Part shown: one piece after another, positions 33,893-41,471 of the stretch
Numbering within the stretch: the stretch's first letter is position 1
Layout: each line of letters starts with the position of its first letter
Virus record (IMG/VR): IMGVR_UViG_3300009553_000022
Coordinates: 1 to 64,000 of that record
Source: a virus
DNA length: 64,000 bases
Strand: one strand, 5' to 3'
The notes under the pieces: model-generated
Seen by the model: only the letters and a program-made list of their open reading frames with translations
The model's database searches: none
Told to the model about the DNA's origin: nothing
Position numbers and translations under genes: made by a program

Positions 33893-34480
33893 ATGAACAC
33901 ACCCACAGACACCGAAATCGCGGACCTACTACGTCAAACCACCTTGCCGAACGGCCAGGCGTTACGCCCACCGCAGAGAATGCACGGCTACATCGACTCT
34001 GATTACGGCTGGGAACTGTACACGGTGTTCAGCGAGAACAGGCGCCTTTGCACGGCGCTGTCAATCCGCACGCCGCGGGGAGCCGGCGACAAGATCGAGG
34101 CCCTGTACGTCGAAGTGGACAGCATCAAACGCGGGCGTCGGCGGACCTTCGCGTCGCAAGAGAAAGTCGACCTGAATCAGCCCGCCTGGCAGGGCGCGCT
34201 GGTCTCCGCAATTCTCCGCGCGTACTCTGGCATGGACTCCTTACACACTTCCAAAGCCAACCGCATCCAGGCGCAGCGCGATGCCGAGGCTAGCCGCGAG
34301 GCCTTCGGGGAAGAGATCACGAAGCTGACCGGCACTTACGTCGGCAGCTGGCAAGTGCTAAAGGGGGCGGAAGGCGCCCCTGTGGGCATCAGCCGGCAAT
34401 ACAACATCCACGGCAACACCGCTGCCGAGGTCGTGGCGAAGATGAAAGCGATCGAAGCGATCCTGATGGAGGGCCAATGA
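33893..34480 (+). CDS. Early-region protein, unknown
   Basis: 195 aa (MNTPTDTEIADLLRQTTLPN...). An N-terminal beta-rich region (GYIDSDYGWELYTVF and TALSIRTPRG) is followed by a helical C-terminus (NTAAEVVAKMKAIEAIL). It overlaps the next gene as ATGA. Function unknown. Confidence 0.7.
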   Translation: MNTPTDTEIADLLRQTTLPNGQALRPPQRMHGYIDSDYGWELYTVFSENRRLCTALSIRTPRGAGDKIEALYVEVDSIKRGRRRTFASQEKVDLNQPAWQGALVSAILRAYSGMDSLHTSKANRIQAQRDAEASREAFGEEITKLTGTYVGSWQVLKGAEGAPVGISRQYNIHGNTAAEVVAKMKAIEAILMEGQ

Positions 34481-34677
34481 AAAAGACCTTTCGAGAATTT
34501 TACGAGCTGGCCAAAAAACTTAACCGCCAACGCGGCGGCGACGACTGGAACTTTGACCACGACAACCGCCTGGATGTGACGCAGGGACACGGCGGGGTGA
34601 GTCTCAGTTGGTTCGACCGCGCCCGCGGCATATATCGGCGTAGCTACGTCCGAGGCGCCATCCTAATCAAGCCATGA
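34477..34677 (+). CDS. Early-region small protein
   Basis: 66 aa (MKKTFREFYELAKKLNRQRG...), with a helical basic start and a beta-rich, aromatic end. ATGA overlaps at both ends tie it to its neighbours. Function unknown. Confidence 0.65.
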   Translation: MKKTFREFYELAKKLNRQRGGDDWNFDHDNRLDVTQGHGGVSLSWFDRARGIYRRSYVRGAILIKP

Positions 34678-34892
34678 TTCAAGTCGTCGCAATTTATTCC
34701 TGGGAGGGGTGGGACGCCGTCAAGGTGCTTGTGGATGGAAAGCCGTTTCTGGCCTACCCGTCCGGCTCCTTACGTATCCGCTGGCGGATTCCCGGAAAAG
34801 AGCTGACCGCCCAGGCGCGGCGAGCCGTCGGGCGCGCGATCTGGAAAGCGCACGAAGACCCGAAAACGCCTCGATTTAAGACCAAGCCATGA
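34674..34892 (+). CDS. Early-region small basic protein
   Basis: 72 aa (MIQVVAIYSWEGWDAVKVLV...), beta-rich first half and a basic helix later (AQARRAVGRAIWKAHED). ATGA overlaps at both ends. Function unknown. Confidence 0.65.
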   Translation: MIQVVAIYSWEGWDAVKVLVDGKPFLAYPSGSLRIRWRIPGKELTAQARRAVGRAIWKAHEDPKTPRFKTKP

Positions 34893-34972
34893 AACTGAGC
34901 GGCGCCGAACGCGCCAAGTATCAAATGGCCGTCCGCAACCGGGAATCCTATGTCGGAACCTTGTCCGCATAA
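34889..34972 (+). CDS. 27-residue peptide gene
   Basis: ATG 34889 to TAA 34972, beginning MKLSGAERAKYQMAVRNRES. It starts in an ATGA overlap like its neighbours, and the helical, charged sequence is not a shadow of another gene. Function unknown. Confidence 0.45.
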   Translation: MKLSGAERAKYQMAVRNRESYVGTLSA

Positions 34973-34978
34973 CTGCAC

Positions 34979-35182
34979 ATGACCGTCGAGACCTTCCAGC
35001 CCCGTTTTATCGCCGCGGCCAAGCTGCCCGCACTCGCGAACCTGTGGCACCTGTCCCGCGCAGCCGCCAGCGGCCGGCACGAAAGGCTTCTCTGGACCTC
35101 CAAACACTTCGCAAACGAGAACCCCGAAGTTTCGCCCACAGCCGCATACAAAGACCTCTGCGACTGGCTGGCGTGGAACTAA
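34979..35182 (+). CDS. Early-region small protein
   Basis: 67 aa (MTVETFQPRFIAAAKLPALA...). Mostly helical, with an aromatic end (YKDLCDWLAWN). Six bases after the preceding stop. Function unknown. An exact-spacing TGGCAC-type match inside it (35045) is treated as chance. Confidence 0.6.
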   Translation: MTVETFQPRFIAAAKLPALANLWHLSRAAASGRHERLLWTSKHFANENPEVSPTAAYKDLCDWLAWN

Positions 35183-35195
35183 CACCGCAACCGCT

Positions 35196-35666
35196 ATGAA
35201 CTACGCCAAACTTGGAACCGTCTCGCACGGCACAATGAACCCCGAGCATCTGCTGCGCAGGCTCTCCGCCGAACTCAAGCACCAGCTCGACCGCAATCCG
35301 CAATGGTGCGCGGAGCACCCGGCCGTATCGCGCCGGCTGAAGGAACTCGCCAGCGTCGCCGAGGTAGTCGGCTCAGACAACGACGACGCGTCGGAGACTG
35401 TAAGCGAACTCTTCGATCTCCTCGACAACTTCGCCCCGCCGTACACGTCCTTCTGCTCTCACCCAGGCGACGGCTCGGACTTCGGGTACTGGCCGCACGA
35501 CATCGAGAGCATCAAGGAGGACATCGACTTTAGCTCCTCCGCGGAGGCCGAGTACCCGCCGACCGACTTCGCCGGCGAATGGCTTCATATCAACGAGCGC
35601 GGCAACTGCACGCTCTACACCCGCAGCGAGGCGGGCCGGGATACGGAGCTTTGGTCTCTTGTCTAA
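35196..35666 (+). CDS. Early-region acidic protein
   Basis: 156 aa, acidic throughout (for example SDNDDASETVSELFDLLDN and SIKEDIDFSSSAEAEYPP). Strong acidity without a membrane segment is common in DNA-mimic and host-inhibitor proteins, but there is no family match. It ends with a beta-rich WLHINERGNCTLYTRSEAG. Function unknown. Confidence 0.7.
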   Translation: MNYAKLGTVSHGTMNPEHLLRRLSAELKHQLDRNPQWCAEHPAVSRRLKELASVAEVVGSDNDDASETVSELFDLLDNFAPPYTSFCSHPGDGSDFGYWPHDIESIKEDIDFSSSAEAEYPPTDFAGEWLHINERGNCTLYTRSEAGRDTELWSLV

Positions 35667-35696
35667 CACTGCAACACAACATCAAACACAAACTAT

Positions 35697-35936
35697 ATGG
35701 ACACCATCGAATACGAACAAGGCTACGACGAAGGTTACGACGCAGGCCGCGCGGGGGGCTACTCGGACGGCTACTCAGACGGCGTCGCGCACGCCCAGAC
35801 CAGCACGCCGGCCCACCGGGTCGCGCAGTACGTCGACAACCGCGCCGGTGCGAACGGGGCTGTGGCCCTGATCTTCGCGGCTGTGGTCATCGACCTCGGG
35901 ATCATCGCCAGCGTCATCTACTACCTGGCGCGATGA
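35697..35936 (+). CDS. Gly/Tyr-repeat membrane protein
   Basis: 79 aa. The N-terminus repeats a GY[DS][ED]GY unit (EQGYDEGYDAGRAGGYSDGY), and the C-terminus is one membrane helix (VALIFAAVVIDLGIIASVIYY). Start at ATG 35697. It overlaps the next gene as ATGA. Possibly an inner-membrane early protein; function unknown. Confidence 0.65.
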   Translation: MDTIEYEQGYDEGYDAGRAGGYSDGYSDGVAHAQTSTPAHRVAQYVDNRAGANGAVALIFAAVVIDLGIIASVIYYLAR

Positions 35937-36304
35937 CAGTCGACGAGCTGATCGAAGCGGTCGCGGCGCGAGTCACGACAACGGACTTGCGCCTCGACTC
36001 AAAACTGCATGCTCAAATGGCCCTCGACTTCAACCAGACCCGCGCGGAGCGGGAATACCACGAAGCCCGCGCGCGTGAACTGACACCGTTCCATGTCGAA
36101 CCCGGCGCGCCATGCCCGTTCTGCTGCAAGAAGCCGACCCGGCTGGCGTGGACCTGGGAGCACCTCTCCCAATGTTATGCAAAAACGAAACCGCCCACGC
36201 ATTCGCCGCACCTGGGGCACGCTACGACCAACGACCCGAGTCAAACCGTCAGCCAAGCGGTACAACCGCCGTTTACTCAAAATGGCCCTTTTACCGCGCA
36301 GTGA
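35933..36304 (+). CDS. Early-region protein with zinc-like cysteines
   Basis: 123 aa from ATG 35933 (MTVDELIEAVAARVTTTDLR...). A Cys cluster CPFCCKKPTRLAWTWEHLSQC could bind zinc. The tail is Pro/Thr/Gln-rich and probably disordered. Longer in-frame starts upstream are shadows of other genes; the ATGA overlap fixes this one. Function unknown. Confidence 0.6.
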   Translation: MTVDELIEAVAARVTTTDLRLDSKLHAQMALDFNQTRAEREYHEARARELTPFHVEPGAPCPFCCKKPTRLAWTWEHLSQCYAKTKPPTHSPHLGHATTNDPSQTVSQAVQPPFTQNGPFTAQ

Positions 36305-36307
36305 ATT

Positions 36308-36460
36308 ATGAAACCTCTCGAACAAATCAAAACCTATTTCGCCGTCATTGGCCGGCAAGGCGGGCTCGTGAAGTCGAAGCAGAAGGCTATCGCCTCGCGG
36401 CTCAACGGCGCGAAGGGTGGACGCCCCCGCAGGAAGATTTTGGGCGCGTCGCCCAAGTAA
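36308..36460 (+). CDS. Small basic NGxKGGRPRK-type protein
   Basis: 50 aa. The second half (KAIASRLNGAKGGRPRRKIL) carries the basic GAKGGRPR motif found in many tiny phage and mobile-element proteins, and probably contacts nucleic acid. Start at ATG 36308, 3 bases after the preceding stop. Function unknown. Confidence 0.55.
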   Translation: MKPLEQIKTYFAVIGRQGGLVKSKQKAIASRLNGAKGGRPRRKILGASPK

Positions 36461-36471
36461 CCCCAAACCCA

Positions 36472-36855
36472 ATGAAGAAAACCACACTGACGGTGCTCGC
36501 CATGATGGCGGCAGTTATTACGGCCACGGCTGGCGTCAAACAAATCGGCGAAATTAATGGCGTGAAGATCTACCGGATCCGCACTGCCAGCCTGTTCGCC
36601 CCTAGCAGCACGACAATCGTCGCGGCGAACACCAATGCGCCCGGCTCGTTGGAAGTGCTGAACGGCGTCGGCAACCCTGGCTTTGTGCCGGCAGTCGCGA
36701 ACGCGGGTGGAATGGCGGGCGGCGCCGCCCTCCTGCGTCCGGCTCGTTCGAGCACGAACGTCGAGCAGTCCGGCGCGTCGAGCGCCACAGCGACCGCCAC
36801 GTCCACGGGCGGCGGCGACCGACAGAACGGCAGCATCCATCACAACGGCAACTAA
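36472..36855 (+). CDS. Small exported protein
   Basis: 127 aa from ATG 36472. A classical signal peptide (MKKTTLTVLAMMAAVITATA) precedes a Gly/Ala/Thr-rich mature part with VKIYRIRTASLFAPSS and no Cys. An exported early or lysogenic protein could act at the cell envelope, for instance in exclusion; no family was recognised. A GC-rich hairpin with a T-run follows it. Confidence 0.65.
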   Translation: MKKTTLTVLAMMAAVITATAGVKQIGEINGVKIYRIRTASLFAPSSTTIVAANTNAPGSLEVLNGVGNPGFVPAVANAGGMAGGAALLRPARSSTNVEQSGASSATATATSTGGGDRQNGSIHHNGN

Positions 36856-36863
36856 GCGTAACG

Positions 36864-36892
36864 AGCCCCACGGACGGGGCGCGCCCCTTTTA
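36864..36892 (+). terminator. Possible intrinsic terminator
   Basis: GCCCC-acgga-cGGGGC (36865-36880) overlaps a perfect palindrome GGGGCGCGCCCC (36876-36887), followed by TTTTATG. The next gene starts at 36892, so termination is probably partial, if it happens. Confidence 0.5.
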
Positions 36893-37011
36893 TGGAATAC
36901 CCAGAATGCTACAGTCACGCGCAGCCGGAGGCGCAGCAGGCTTTGCGCGACTACCTCAACGACAAGATTTCCGAAGGCGACCTAATCAGGCTAGCCGCAA
37001 CAATCCTATGA
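36892..37011 (+). CDS. 39-residue early-region protein
   Basis: ATG 36892 to TGA 37011 (MEYPECYSHAQPEAQQALRD...). Helical and acidic. Its stop overlaps the next ATG (ATGA), which supports translation. Function unknown. Confidence 0.5.
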   Translation: MEYPECYSHAQPEAQQALRDYLNDKISEGDLIRLAATIL

Positions 37012-37217
37012 CCGACCAACGACTCAAAGAGTGGAATGCAACATTTCCGCCTGGCTCGCCGTGCATCCTTCGCCTGGACGACGGCAGCGAAATTCAAACC
37101 CGCACACGCAGTAAGGCGTGGAGGCTCGGCCACGGTACGGTTGTCGTCTCGCTGGCAGGCCAGTCCGGCGGCTGGCTCCTCGGACGCCTCAAGATGATGG
37201 AAACCCACAAGCTCTAA
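37008..37217 (+). CDS. Small phage protein
   Basis: 69 aa from ATG 37008 (MTDQRLKEWNATFPPGSPCI). The segments LRLDDGSEIQTRTRSKAWRL and GTVVVSLAGQSGGWLLGRL resemble a small beta-barrel protein often seen in phages. Function unknown. Confidence 0.65.
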   Translation: MTDQRLKEWNATFPPGSPCILRLDDGSEIQTRTRSKAWRLGHGTVVVSLAGQSGGWLLGRLKMMETHKL

Positions 37218-37221
37218 CCCT

Positions 37222-37836
37222 ATGGCCCAACGTGAATATTCGTACGCGGCTGCCTTCATCGCTTTCGCGAAGGGGGACAAGCTCGAAGACATCAGCGAGA
37301 CCCTCGGCATCCCGCTGCAAACCCTCCGCAACAAGTCCCGCGATGAGTGCTGGCGCAAGCTGGCCACGCAGCTGCAACAGAGCATCGTCCCCCTGTCTTC
37401 CCCGAAGTCCGCGGAGCGCGATATCGAGCGCATCAAGAAGAACCGCGAGGACAACATCCGCCTGGCTGAGAAGCTCCGGGTCGACGCGGAGCGCGTGATT
37501 GACGCCCTGCTGGATAACACGCTGACCATTGAGCACGTCAACAGCAAGGGGCTCATCACAAACAGGCGCCCGAACATCCAGGACCGCACAGCTCTTGCCG
37601 GCTACGTCAAGACGATCGCAGAGACGCTATACAGAGCGCATGGCGACGTTCTCCTGGCCCGCGAGACGGACGCCCTGCCCCAGCAGGCTGCCCAGGTCGT
37701 AATCAACCTACCCGCCGCGATAGCCCGGCCCCGCGCGGAGCGCGAGCTGGTCGACGACGCGAAGCCGATCATCGAGCTGAGACCTCCACAACAGGCCGAG
37801 GCCGTAACAGTCACCCGAACACCCGAACAGCAATGA
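37222..37836 (+). CDS. HTH protein, terminase-small-subunit-like
   Basis: 204 aa. An N-terminal helix-turn-helix (FAKGDKLEDISETLGIPLQT) is followed by long helices and a Pro/Gln tail. The layout resembles phage small-terminase DNA-binding proteins, but the large terminase is 12 kb away and in another transcription unit, so this may be an early regulator instead. ATGA overlap with the next gene. Confidence 0.55.
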   Translation: MAQREYSYAAAFIAFAKGDKLEDISETLGIPLQTLRNKSRDECWRKLATQLQQSIVPLSSPKSAERDIERIKKNREDNIRLAEKLRVDAERVIDALLDNTLTIEHVNSKGLITNRRPNIQDRTALAGYVKTIAETLYRAHGDVLLARETDALPQQAAQVVINLPAAIARPRAERELVDDAKPIIELRPPQQAEAVTVTRTPEQQ

Positions 37837-38093
37837 AACTATTCTTAATCGACCGAATTGACCGCGTGGATTACGGCGAATTTGACGGCGCCGTCGTCGC
37901 CGCGCCAGACGAGGAGACTGCGCGCAACATGCACCCAAGGGACGGCCAGCCTGTTGCCTGGGACGAGAAGCCTTACGCAAACGGGCTTCCTAACTGGGCC
38001 TTCACCCCGCACAACGTCCAGGTAACGTATATTGGGGAAGCTAAGGAAGGCACGGCGGCCGGCGTTGTCCTCAGCAGTTACAGAGCGGGTTGA
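37833..38093 (+). CDS. Small phage protein
   Basis: 86 aa (MKLFLIDRIDRVDYGEFDGA...). An alpha/beta protein with VVAAPDEETARNMHP and VQVTYIGEAKEG, matching a small protein type recurring in phages. Function unknown. ATGA overlap upstream. Confidence 0.65.
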   Translation: MKLFLIDRIDRVDYGEFDGAVVAAPDEETARNMHPRDGQPVAWDEKPYANGLPNWAFTPHNVQVTYIGEAKEGTAAGVVLSSYRAG

Positions 38094-38098
38094 TACTT

Positions 38099-38359
38099 AT
38101 GAGCCCATACGACGCCATTACCCAGCGCCTCCGACAAATCCTCAGGCCGCGCGGCGACGAAACTCTAATCGAGACCGCGGAGCGTGTAGTCAAAGAGAAT
38201 GAAGCACTCCGCGAGTGCCTCGGCATAGCGATTAGTCGGATCGCGGAGCTGGAGAAGCAGCTCGCCGACATCAAAGAATGCAACTGCGACGTGTGCCAGT
38301 GCTACGGCGTCGGTGCCTGTCAGCAGGACGATCCGGACTGGGACCCTCAAGAGATATGA
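38099..38359 (+). CDS. Coiled-coil protein with Cys-rich end
   Basis: 86 aa from ATG 38099; a TTG at 38090 overlapping the upstream stop is an equally possible start. A helical coiled coil (TAERVVKENEALRECLGIAI) precedes a Cys cluster (CNCDVCQCYGVGAC) that may bind metal. Function unknown. Confidence 0.55.
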   Translation: MSPYDAITQRLRQILRPRGDETLIETAERVVKENEALRECLGIAISRIAELEKQLADIKECNCDVCQCYGVGACQQDDPDWDPQEI

Positions 38360-38595
38360 AACGCCTCGAACAAAGACCCCGCGACCTGATTTTGCGGAAC
38401 GCGATGCGCCTGCTGCGCGCTAAGTACAGAGGGCGGCCCGCCTGGGCGCTTGTCCAAGACATCACCGGCTTCGGCTGCACCTACTCAATGGAGGTTTGCC
38501 GCGAACTCGGGATCAACCCTTGCAACCCGTTCAAAGAGTTCCCTGTGAAAGGCTACGCGGGCAGGGTTGTGCTGTGCGAGTTCAACGAGGAATGA
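38356..38595 (+). CDS. Early-region small protein
   Basis: 79 aa from ATG 38356 (MKRLEQRPRDLILRNAMRLL...). A basic helical first half and a middle with VQDITGFGCTYSMEVCRELG. ATGA overlaps at both ends. Function unknown. Confidence 0.6.
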   Translation: MKRLEQRPRDLILRNAMRLLRAKYRGRPAWALVQDITGFGCTYSMEVCRELGINPCNPFKEFPVKGYAGRVVLCEFNEE

Positions 38596-38825
38596 AGTTT
38601 GTCCCACCCAAGCCGCCTGTCTGCTGCGGCAAACCAGCGAAGCCTTACATGGAGAAGTACGGTAAGCCGTGCCACTCTACCGAGATGGGATTTCGTTGCG
38701 TCGTGTGCAAACGATCAAGGCTGCCGTACGACCTACCAGGCGATGCCTGGTTGCCGTTTGTCCCGTTCACTCCGGAGCAGCAGGCGAATTACGAAGAGAA
38801 TCTGCGGGCTGAGGGACTGGCGTAG
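38592..38825 (+). CDS. Zinc-ribbon-like small protein
   Basis: 77 aa from ATG 38592. Cysteine pairs (PPVCCGKPAKPY and FRCVVCKRSRLPYDLPGD) suggest a zinc ribbon. ATGA overlap upstream. Function unknown. Confidence 0.6.
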   Translation: MKFVPPKPPVCCGKPAKPYMEKYGKPCHSTEMGFRCVVCKRSRLPYDLPGDAWLPFVPFTPEQQANYEENLRAEGLA

Positions 38826-38829
38826 GGTA

Positions 38830-38964
38830 GTGGCAGGCGTAGCAAAGAAACTGCGGGCCGGTGAAGATGATCCAAGACAGGGGGTAAGCGGAGTCTGGTC
38901 AGTCTACGCGTACGGCTTTAGAGAGAATGTGCCGATCGTACGGTACCGTGGGGTCCTTAGATGA
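38830..38964 (+). CDS. Possible 44-residue protein at the operon end
   Basis: GTG 38830 to TGA 38964; beta-rich sequence with GVWSVYAYGFRENVPIVRYR. It is the last plus-strand frame before a convergent minus-strand operon. A different frame just downstream (LEECDLCHDLYQIVSE) also looks protein-like, so the gene end may be disrupted. Low certainty. Confidence 0.35.
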   Translation: MAGVAKKLRAGEDDPRQGVSGVWSVYAYGFRENVPIVRYRGVLR

Positions 38965-39048
38965 CCGATTAGTGTACGTCAGGCCGCTGGAGGAGTGCGA
39001 TCTCTGTCACGACCTTTACCAAATAGTGAGCGAGGTGCGCTCGGTAGT

Positions 39049-39348
39049 TCAAACAGGCGTGCATACACGGGAGGGGACATACTTCTCGCAAAATGCCTCG
39101 TCCGTCATGCTGAAGACGCGGTCTCCATCCTTCACGATCCAGGCGGTCCCAATGCCCACGTCCTTCGAGCCGCGTATGTAAACCTTCGCGGAGTACACCC
39201 TGCCCTTCTCGGGGTTGTGCATCGCCGCGCATATAGAGAGGCCAAACGGCATAGGCTCACCGCGCAAGAGTATGTCTTCAGCGGCCTTCTGGGTGAACTG
39301 GATCGCCTCGACTGCGTGGGGTTTGGTGACGTAGTTTTGTGGTTTCAT
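39049..39348 (-). CDS. Small phage protein
   Basis: 99 aa from ATG 39348 (MKPQNYVTKPHAVEAIQFTQ...). The AVEAIQFT motif near the start and the IGTAWIVKDGDRVFSMTDEA segment with a C-terminal FCEKY match a small protein type common in phages, function unknown. Last gene of the 39-41 kb minus-strand operon. Confidence 0.7.
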   Translation of the reverse strand: MKPQNYVTKPHAVEAIQFTQKAAEDILLRGEPMPFGLSICAAMHNPEKGRVYSAKVYIRGSKDVGIGTAWIVKDGDRVFSMTDEAFCEKYVPSRVCTPV

Positions 39349-39554
39349 GTGTCGCACTCCGGGCACCCGCGCACTGTTTGCCGATCGCAGTGACAGACGG
39401 AGCGCCGTTTCTTCTTCTTCTTCGGCCCCCAGTTGATAGAGTCGTAGTTGTTGCGGTACTGGTCGGACCGGTTATTGCGCGGCGAGTCGCCTTTGCCCGG
39501 CCCTGTCTTTGTCGTGGGGCCGTATTCAGGTCCGTATAGGTCTCCGGGTTTCAT
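39345..39554 (-). CDS. Small Cys-containing phage protein
   Basis: 69 aa from ATG 39554. A polar middle (TGPGKGDSPRNN) contains GDSPR and a Lys tract, and the end CHCDRQTVRGCPEC may bind zinc. Overlaps its neighbours by 4 bases each. Function unknown. Confidence 0.6.
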   Translation of the reverse strand: MKPGDLYGPEYGPTTKTGPGKGDSPRNNRSDQYRNNYDSINWGPKKKKKRRSVCHCDRQTVRGCPECDT

Positions 39555-39775
39555 TTCGATTTTAGATAATCTGGGTTTTGAATTAGGTCGACCACACACT
39601 CGAAAATTTCGTCGTGGGACTCACCGTCGCCGATGCTGTACCACCAGTCCGCAAAGCCGCCGATGCTATCCAGCTCATGAAAGACTTTCCACGCCACCTT
39701 CCGCGCGGGATCAAGTGGCAGCGTGTGCAGCAGCCTGCCCTCCTTGCGGGCCTTGTAGATCTCGGAGTAGGTCAT
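39551..39775 (-). CDS. Small helical protein
   Basis: 74 aa (MTYSEIYKARKEGRLLHTLP...). Contains FHELDSIGGFADWWYSIGDG and an acidic helix. ATGA overlaps on both sides. Function unknown. Confidence 0.65.
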   Translation of the reverse strand: MTYSEIYKARKEGRLLHTLPLDPARKVAWKVFHELDSIGGFADWWYSIGDGESHDEIFECVVDLIQNPDYLKSK

Positions 39776-40023
39776 TGCGGTTTAGAACAGGGGCAGTGCG
39801 CGGCGTGTATGACGCTGCTGCCGCGGGAGAGGTAGACGTGCCCTTCGTGGTGCAACTCGACGAGGCCCAGGGAGGGGATTAGTACGCACCAGGCGTTTGT
39901 CTGCGGCGCTGGCGCCTCGGGGACTGGCGTGGGGGCGCAGGTCACCAGATAGACGCCGACAAGCGCAAGCGGAATCAGCAGAATGGAGGCGGCGGCGAGT
40001 GCGAGGGTTTTCAGAAATTTCAT
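39772..40023 (-). CDS. Small exported or membrane-anchored protein
   Basis: 83 aa from ATG 40023. A signal-like hydrophobic start (MKFLKTLALAAASILLIPLA) ends near LVTCAP, a weak lipobox-like site. The mature part is short with HxxGHVYL and a CPC near the end. Function unknown. Confidence 0.6.
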   Translation of the reverse strand: MKFLKTLALAAASILLIPLALVGVYLVTCAPTPVPEAPAPQTNAWCVLIPSLGLVELHHEGHVYLSRGSSVIHAAHCPCSKPQ

Positions 40024-40031
40024 GGGAGGTT

Positions 40032-40217
40032 TCACTTCCATACGAAAGAGGTTTGCCCGTTCGTGGGGTTGATCGCCCAGTACGCCGCGCCGTGCGCGAT
40101 CGCATCCCGCTGCCAGCCCGAGACGGTGCCAGCCGCGCCGACAATCACGCCCAGGCCGACGCCCAGAACAAAAACGACGAGTACGGCGGTACCATCAAGA
40201 AGGGGATCAGAGCGCAT
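40032..40217 (-). CDS. Small membrane protein
   Basis: 61 aa from ATG 40217. One strong membrane helix (GTAVLVVFVLGVGLGVIVGA) precedes a polar C-terminus ending GQTSFVWK. Function unknown; it could be a minor envelope protein. Confidence 0.6.
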   Translation of the reverse strand: MRSDPLLDGTAVLVVFVLGVGLGVIVGAAGTVSGWQRDAIAHGAAYWAINPTNGQTSFVWK

Positions 40218-40225
40218 AAATATGG

Positions 40226-40993
40226 TCAGTGGGCGGCTTCCGCCCACGGCGCATCGTCGGGGTCGGGATGGTATCCGATGGTTAGGATCTGCGTTGCGAT
40301 CTCCGTGCCGGATTCTCTGAACGCGCCAGCTGGGACGTCTTCACGCTCCCACTCGTAGCCGTCCAGAACGTCGTCCCACTCGTCCAGATGCCCAGGCGCG
40401 ACGATGGCGACAAGGCGGCCCCCATCAGCGAGCCACTTGAGCGCGTGCGTGACGTGCTTGATGTCAGAGCCCCGCGTAAAGGGCGGGTTCATCACGATGC
40501 GGCTGTACTTGATGGCGGGCGGGGGCAGAGTGAGGAAGTCGGCGATCTCCACCGTGCGCTCTTCGCCCTCCAGGTGTTTCTCGTTCTCGGGGTTCAGCTC
40601 GATGCAATAGACCCATGACGCACCAGCTCCCAGGCAGGCACGCGCGAGCGCGCCCTGTCCAGCCGAAGGCTCAAGGACGACATGCTCATCGAGAGAGGCA
40701 AGCGCGGCCACTCGCTCGGCCAGATGCGGCGGCGTATAGAATGCCTGGAACTTCTTGCGCTCGTCGATGGAGACGCCGCTGCCGAGCATCGCGGACAGCT
40801 TCGCTGTCGGACACGACTCAAATAGATGGCCCTTGCCGCGCTTCCACCTTCCACCAGCAGCGCGCAGAGCCTTGTCGACGGCCTCATACAGTGGGCGCGG
40901 CAACTGTGCGTCGGGGAGGCATACAGCGTTGCCGACGACTGTTGCACCGCGGAGCACGTCCGCAACTTCGGGGGAGATTTTAACGTCGGCCAT
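40226..40993 (-). CDS. Class I methyltransferase, N6-adenine type
   Basis: 255 aa. FYTPPHLAERVAALA, then LEPSAGQGALARACL (SAM-binding motif I), and MNPPFTRGSDIKHV with the catalytic NPPF. This is the arrangement of N6-adenine methylases of the TaqI-like class. An N-terminal ~85 residues may recognise DNA. It is the third DNA methylase of the window and adds to an apparent restriction-evasion set. Confidence 0.8.
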   Translation of the reverse strand: MADVKISPEVADVLRGATVVGNAVCLPDAQLPRPLYEAVDKALRAAGGRWKRGKGHLFESCPTAKLSAMLGSGVSIDERKKFQAFYTPPHLAERVAALASLDEHVVLEPSAGQGALARACLGAGASWVYCIELNPENEKHLEGEERTVEIADFLTLPPPAIKYSRIVMNPPFTRGSDIKHVTHALKWLADGGRLVAIVAPGHLDEWDDVLDGYEWEREDVPAGAFRESGTEIATQILTIGYHPDPDDAPWAEAAH

Positions 40994-40996
40994 AGG

Positions 40997-41356
40997 TCAG
41001 GGGACGATGATGGGAGAAGACGCCTGGGCCTTCGGCGCGCGGCGGCGGCGCTGGAGAATGGCCTCGCACCACGCAGCCGCGACAGCAGCCACCTGGACGA
41101 GTTCTGTATACAGCTGGCGGTCTCGCTCCTCCTCGGTCGTCAGGACGCCGTTGCGGTAGTCACACAGCGCACGGGCGACTTCCCCGTTCTCCTCCGCGAG
41201 GACAGTGTAGCGCGCCTCGTCCAAGACGTTGGGGGCCGCACAGGTCCAGGCAAATTTGCCTGACTTGCATAGAACCTCCTGGCGCTCGCGCTCCGCGATG
41301 ATGTCGTTCAGGACGGCTAGGCGAGCCGCGGCTCCGAGTTTGTCAGTGTCAGTCAC
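40997..41356 (-). CDS. MazG-like nucleotide pyrophosphohydrolase-type protein
   Basis: 119 aa from GTG 41356, at predicted +4 of sigma-54 promoter e. The helix TVLAEENGEVARALCDYR carries a MazG-like EExGEV motif, and the rest is helical. Such proteins hydrolyse NTPs or lower alarmone levels during infection. The apparent start further upstream (AHRLLMSGT) is translated promoter sequence. It leads the operon that runs to 39049. Confidence 0.65.
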   Translation of the reverse strand: MTDTDKLGAAARLAVLNDIIAERERQEVLCKSGKFAWTCAAPNVLDEARYTVLAEENGEVARALCDYRNGVLTTEEERDRQLYTELVQVAAVAAAWCEAILQRRRRAPKAQASSPIIVP

Positions 41357-41369
41357 AGTCCCAGACATG

Positions 41370-41385
41370 AGCAGCCGGTGTGCCA
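41370..41385 (-). promoter_or_regulatory. Sigma-54-type promoter e
   Basis: Minus strand TGGCACACCGGCTGCT preceded by T, followed by CATGTCTGGGACTGTGACTG. Predicted +1 is about 41359 and GTG at +4 starts the MazG-like gene. Just upstream is TGTCTGACAG-CGTCAAACGT, an operator-like pair abutting the -24 box. Confidence 0.8.
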
Positions 41386-41471
41386 ACGTTTGACGCTGTC
41401 AGACAGTGGTGTGCAGTGTCGAGGCCTGAATGTTAGGCACGTCTAATATTGTTAGGCTGTATTATACCCGG

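Noticed and set aside
35045-35060. TGGCACCTGTCCCGCG with GG-N10-GC spacing
   Set aside because: Inside a small early gene, poor at the -12 side (CCGC instead of TTGC or CTGC), and no family extension.
38965-39048. Plus-strand fragment with a CDLC motif after the early operon
   Set aside because: It looks protein-like for ~35 residues but has no start, and runs antisense into a better minus-strand gene. Perhaps a remnant; not annotated.
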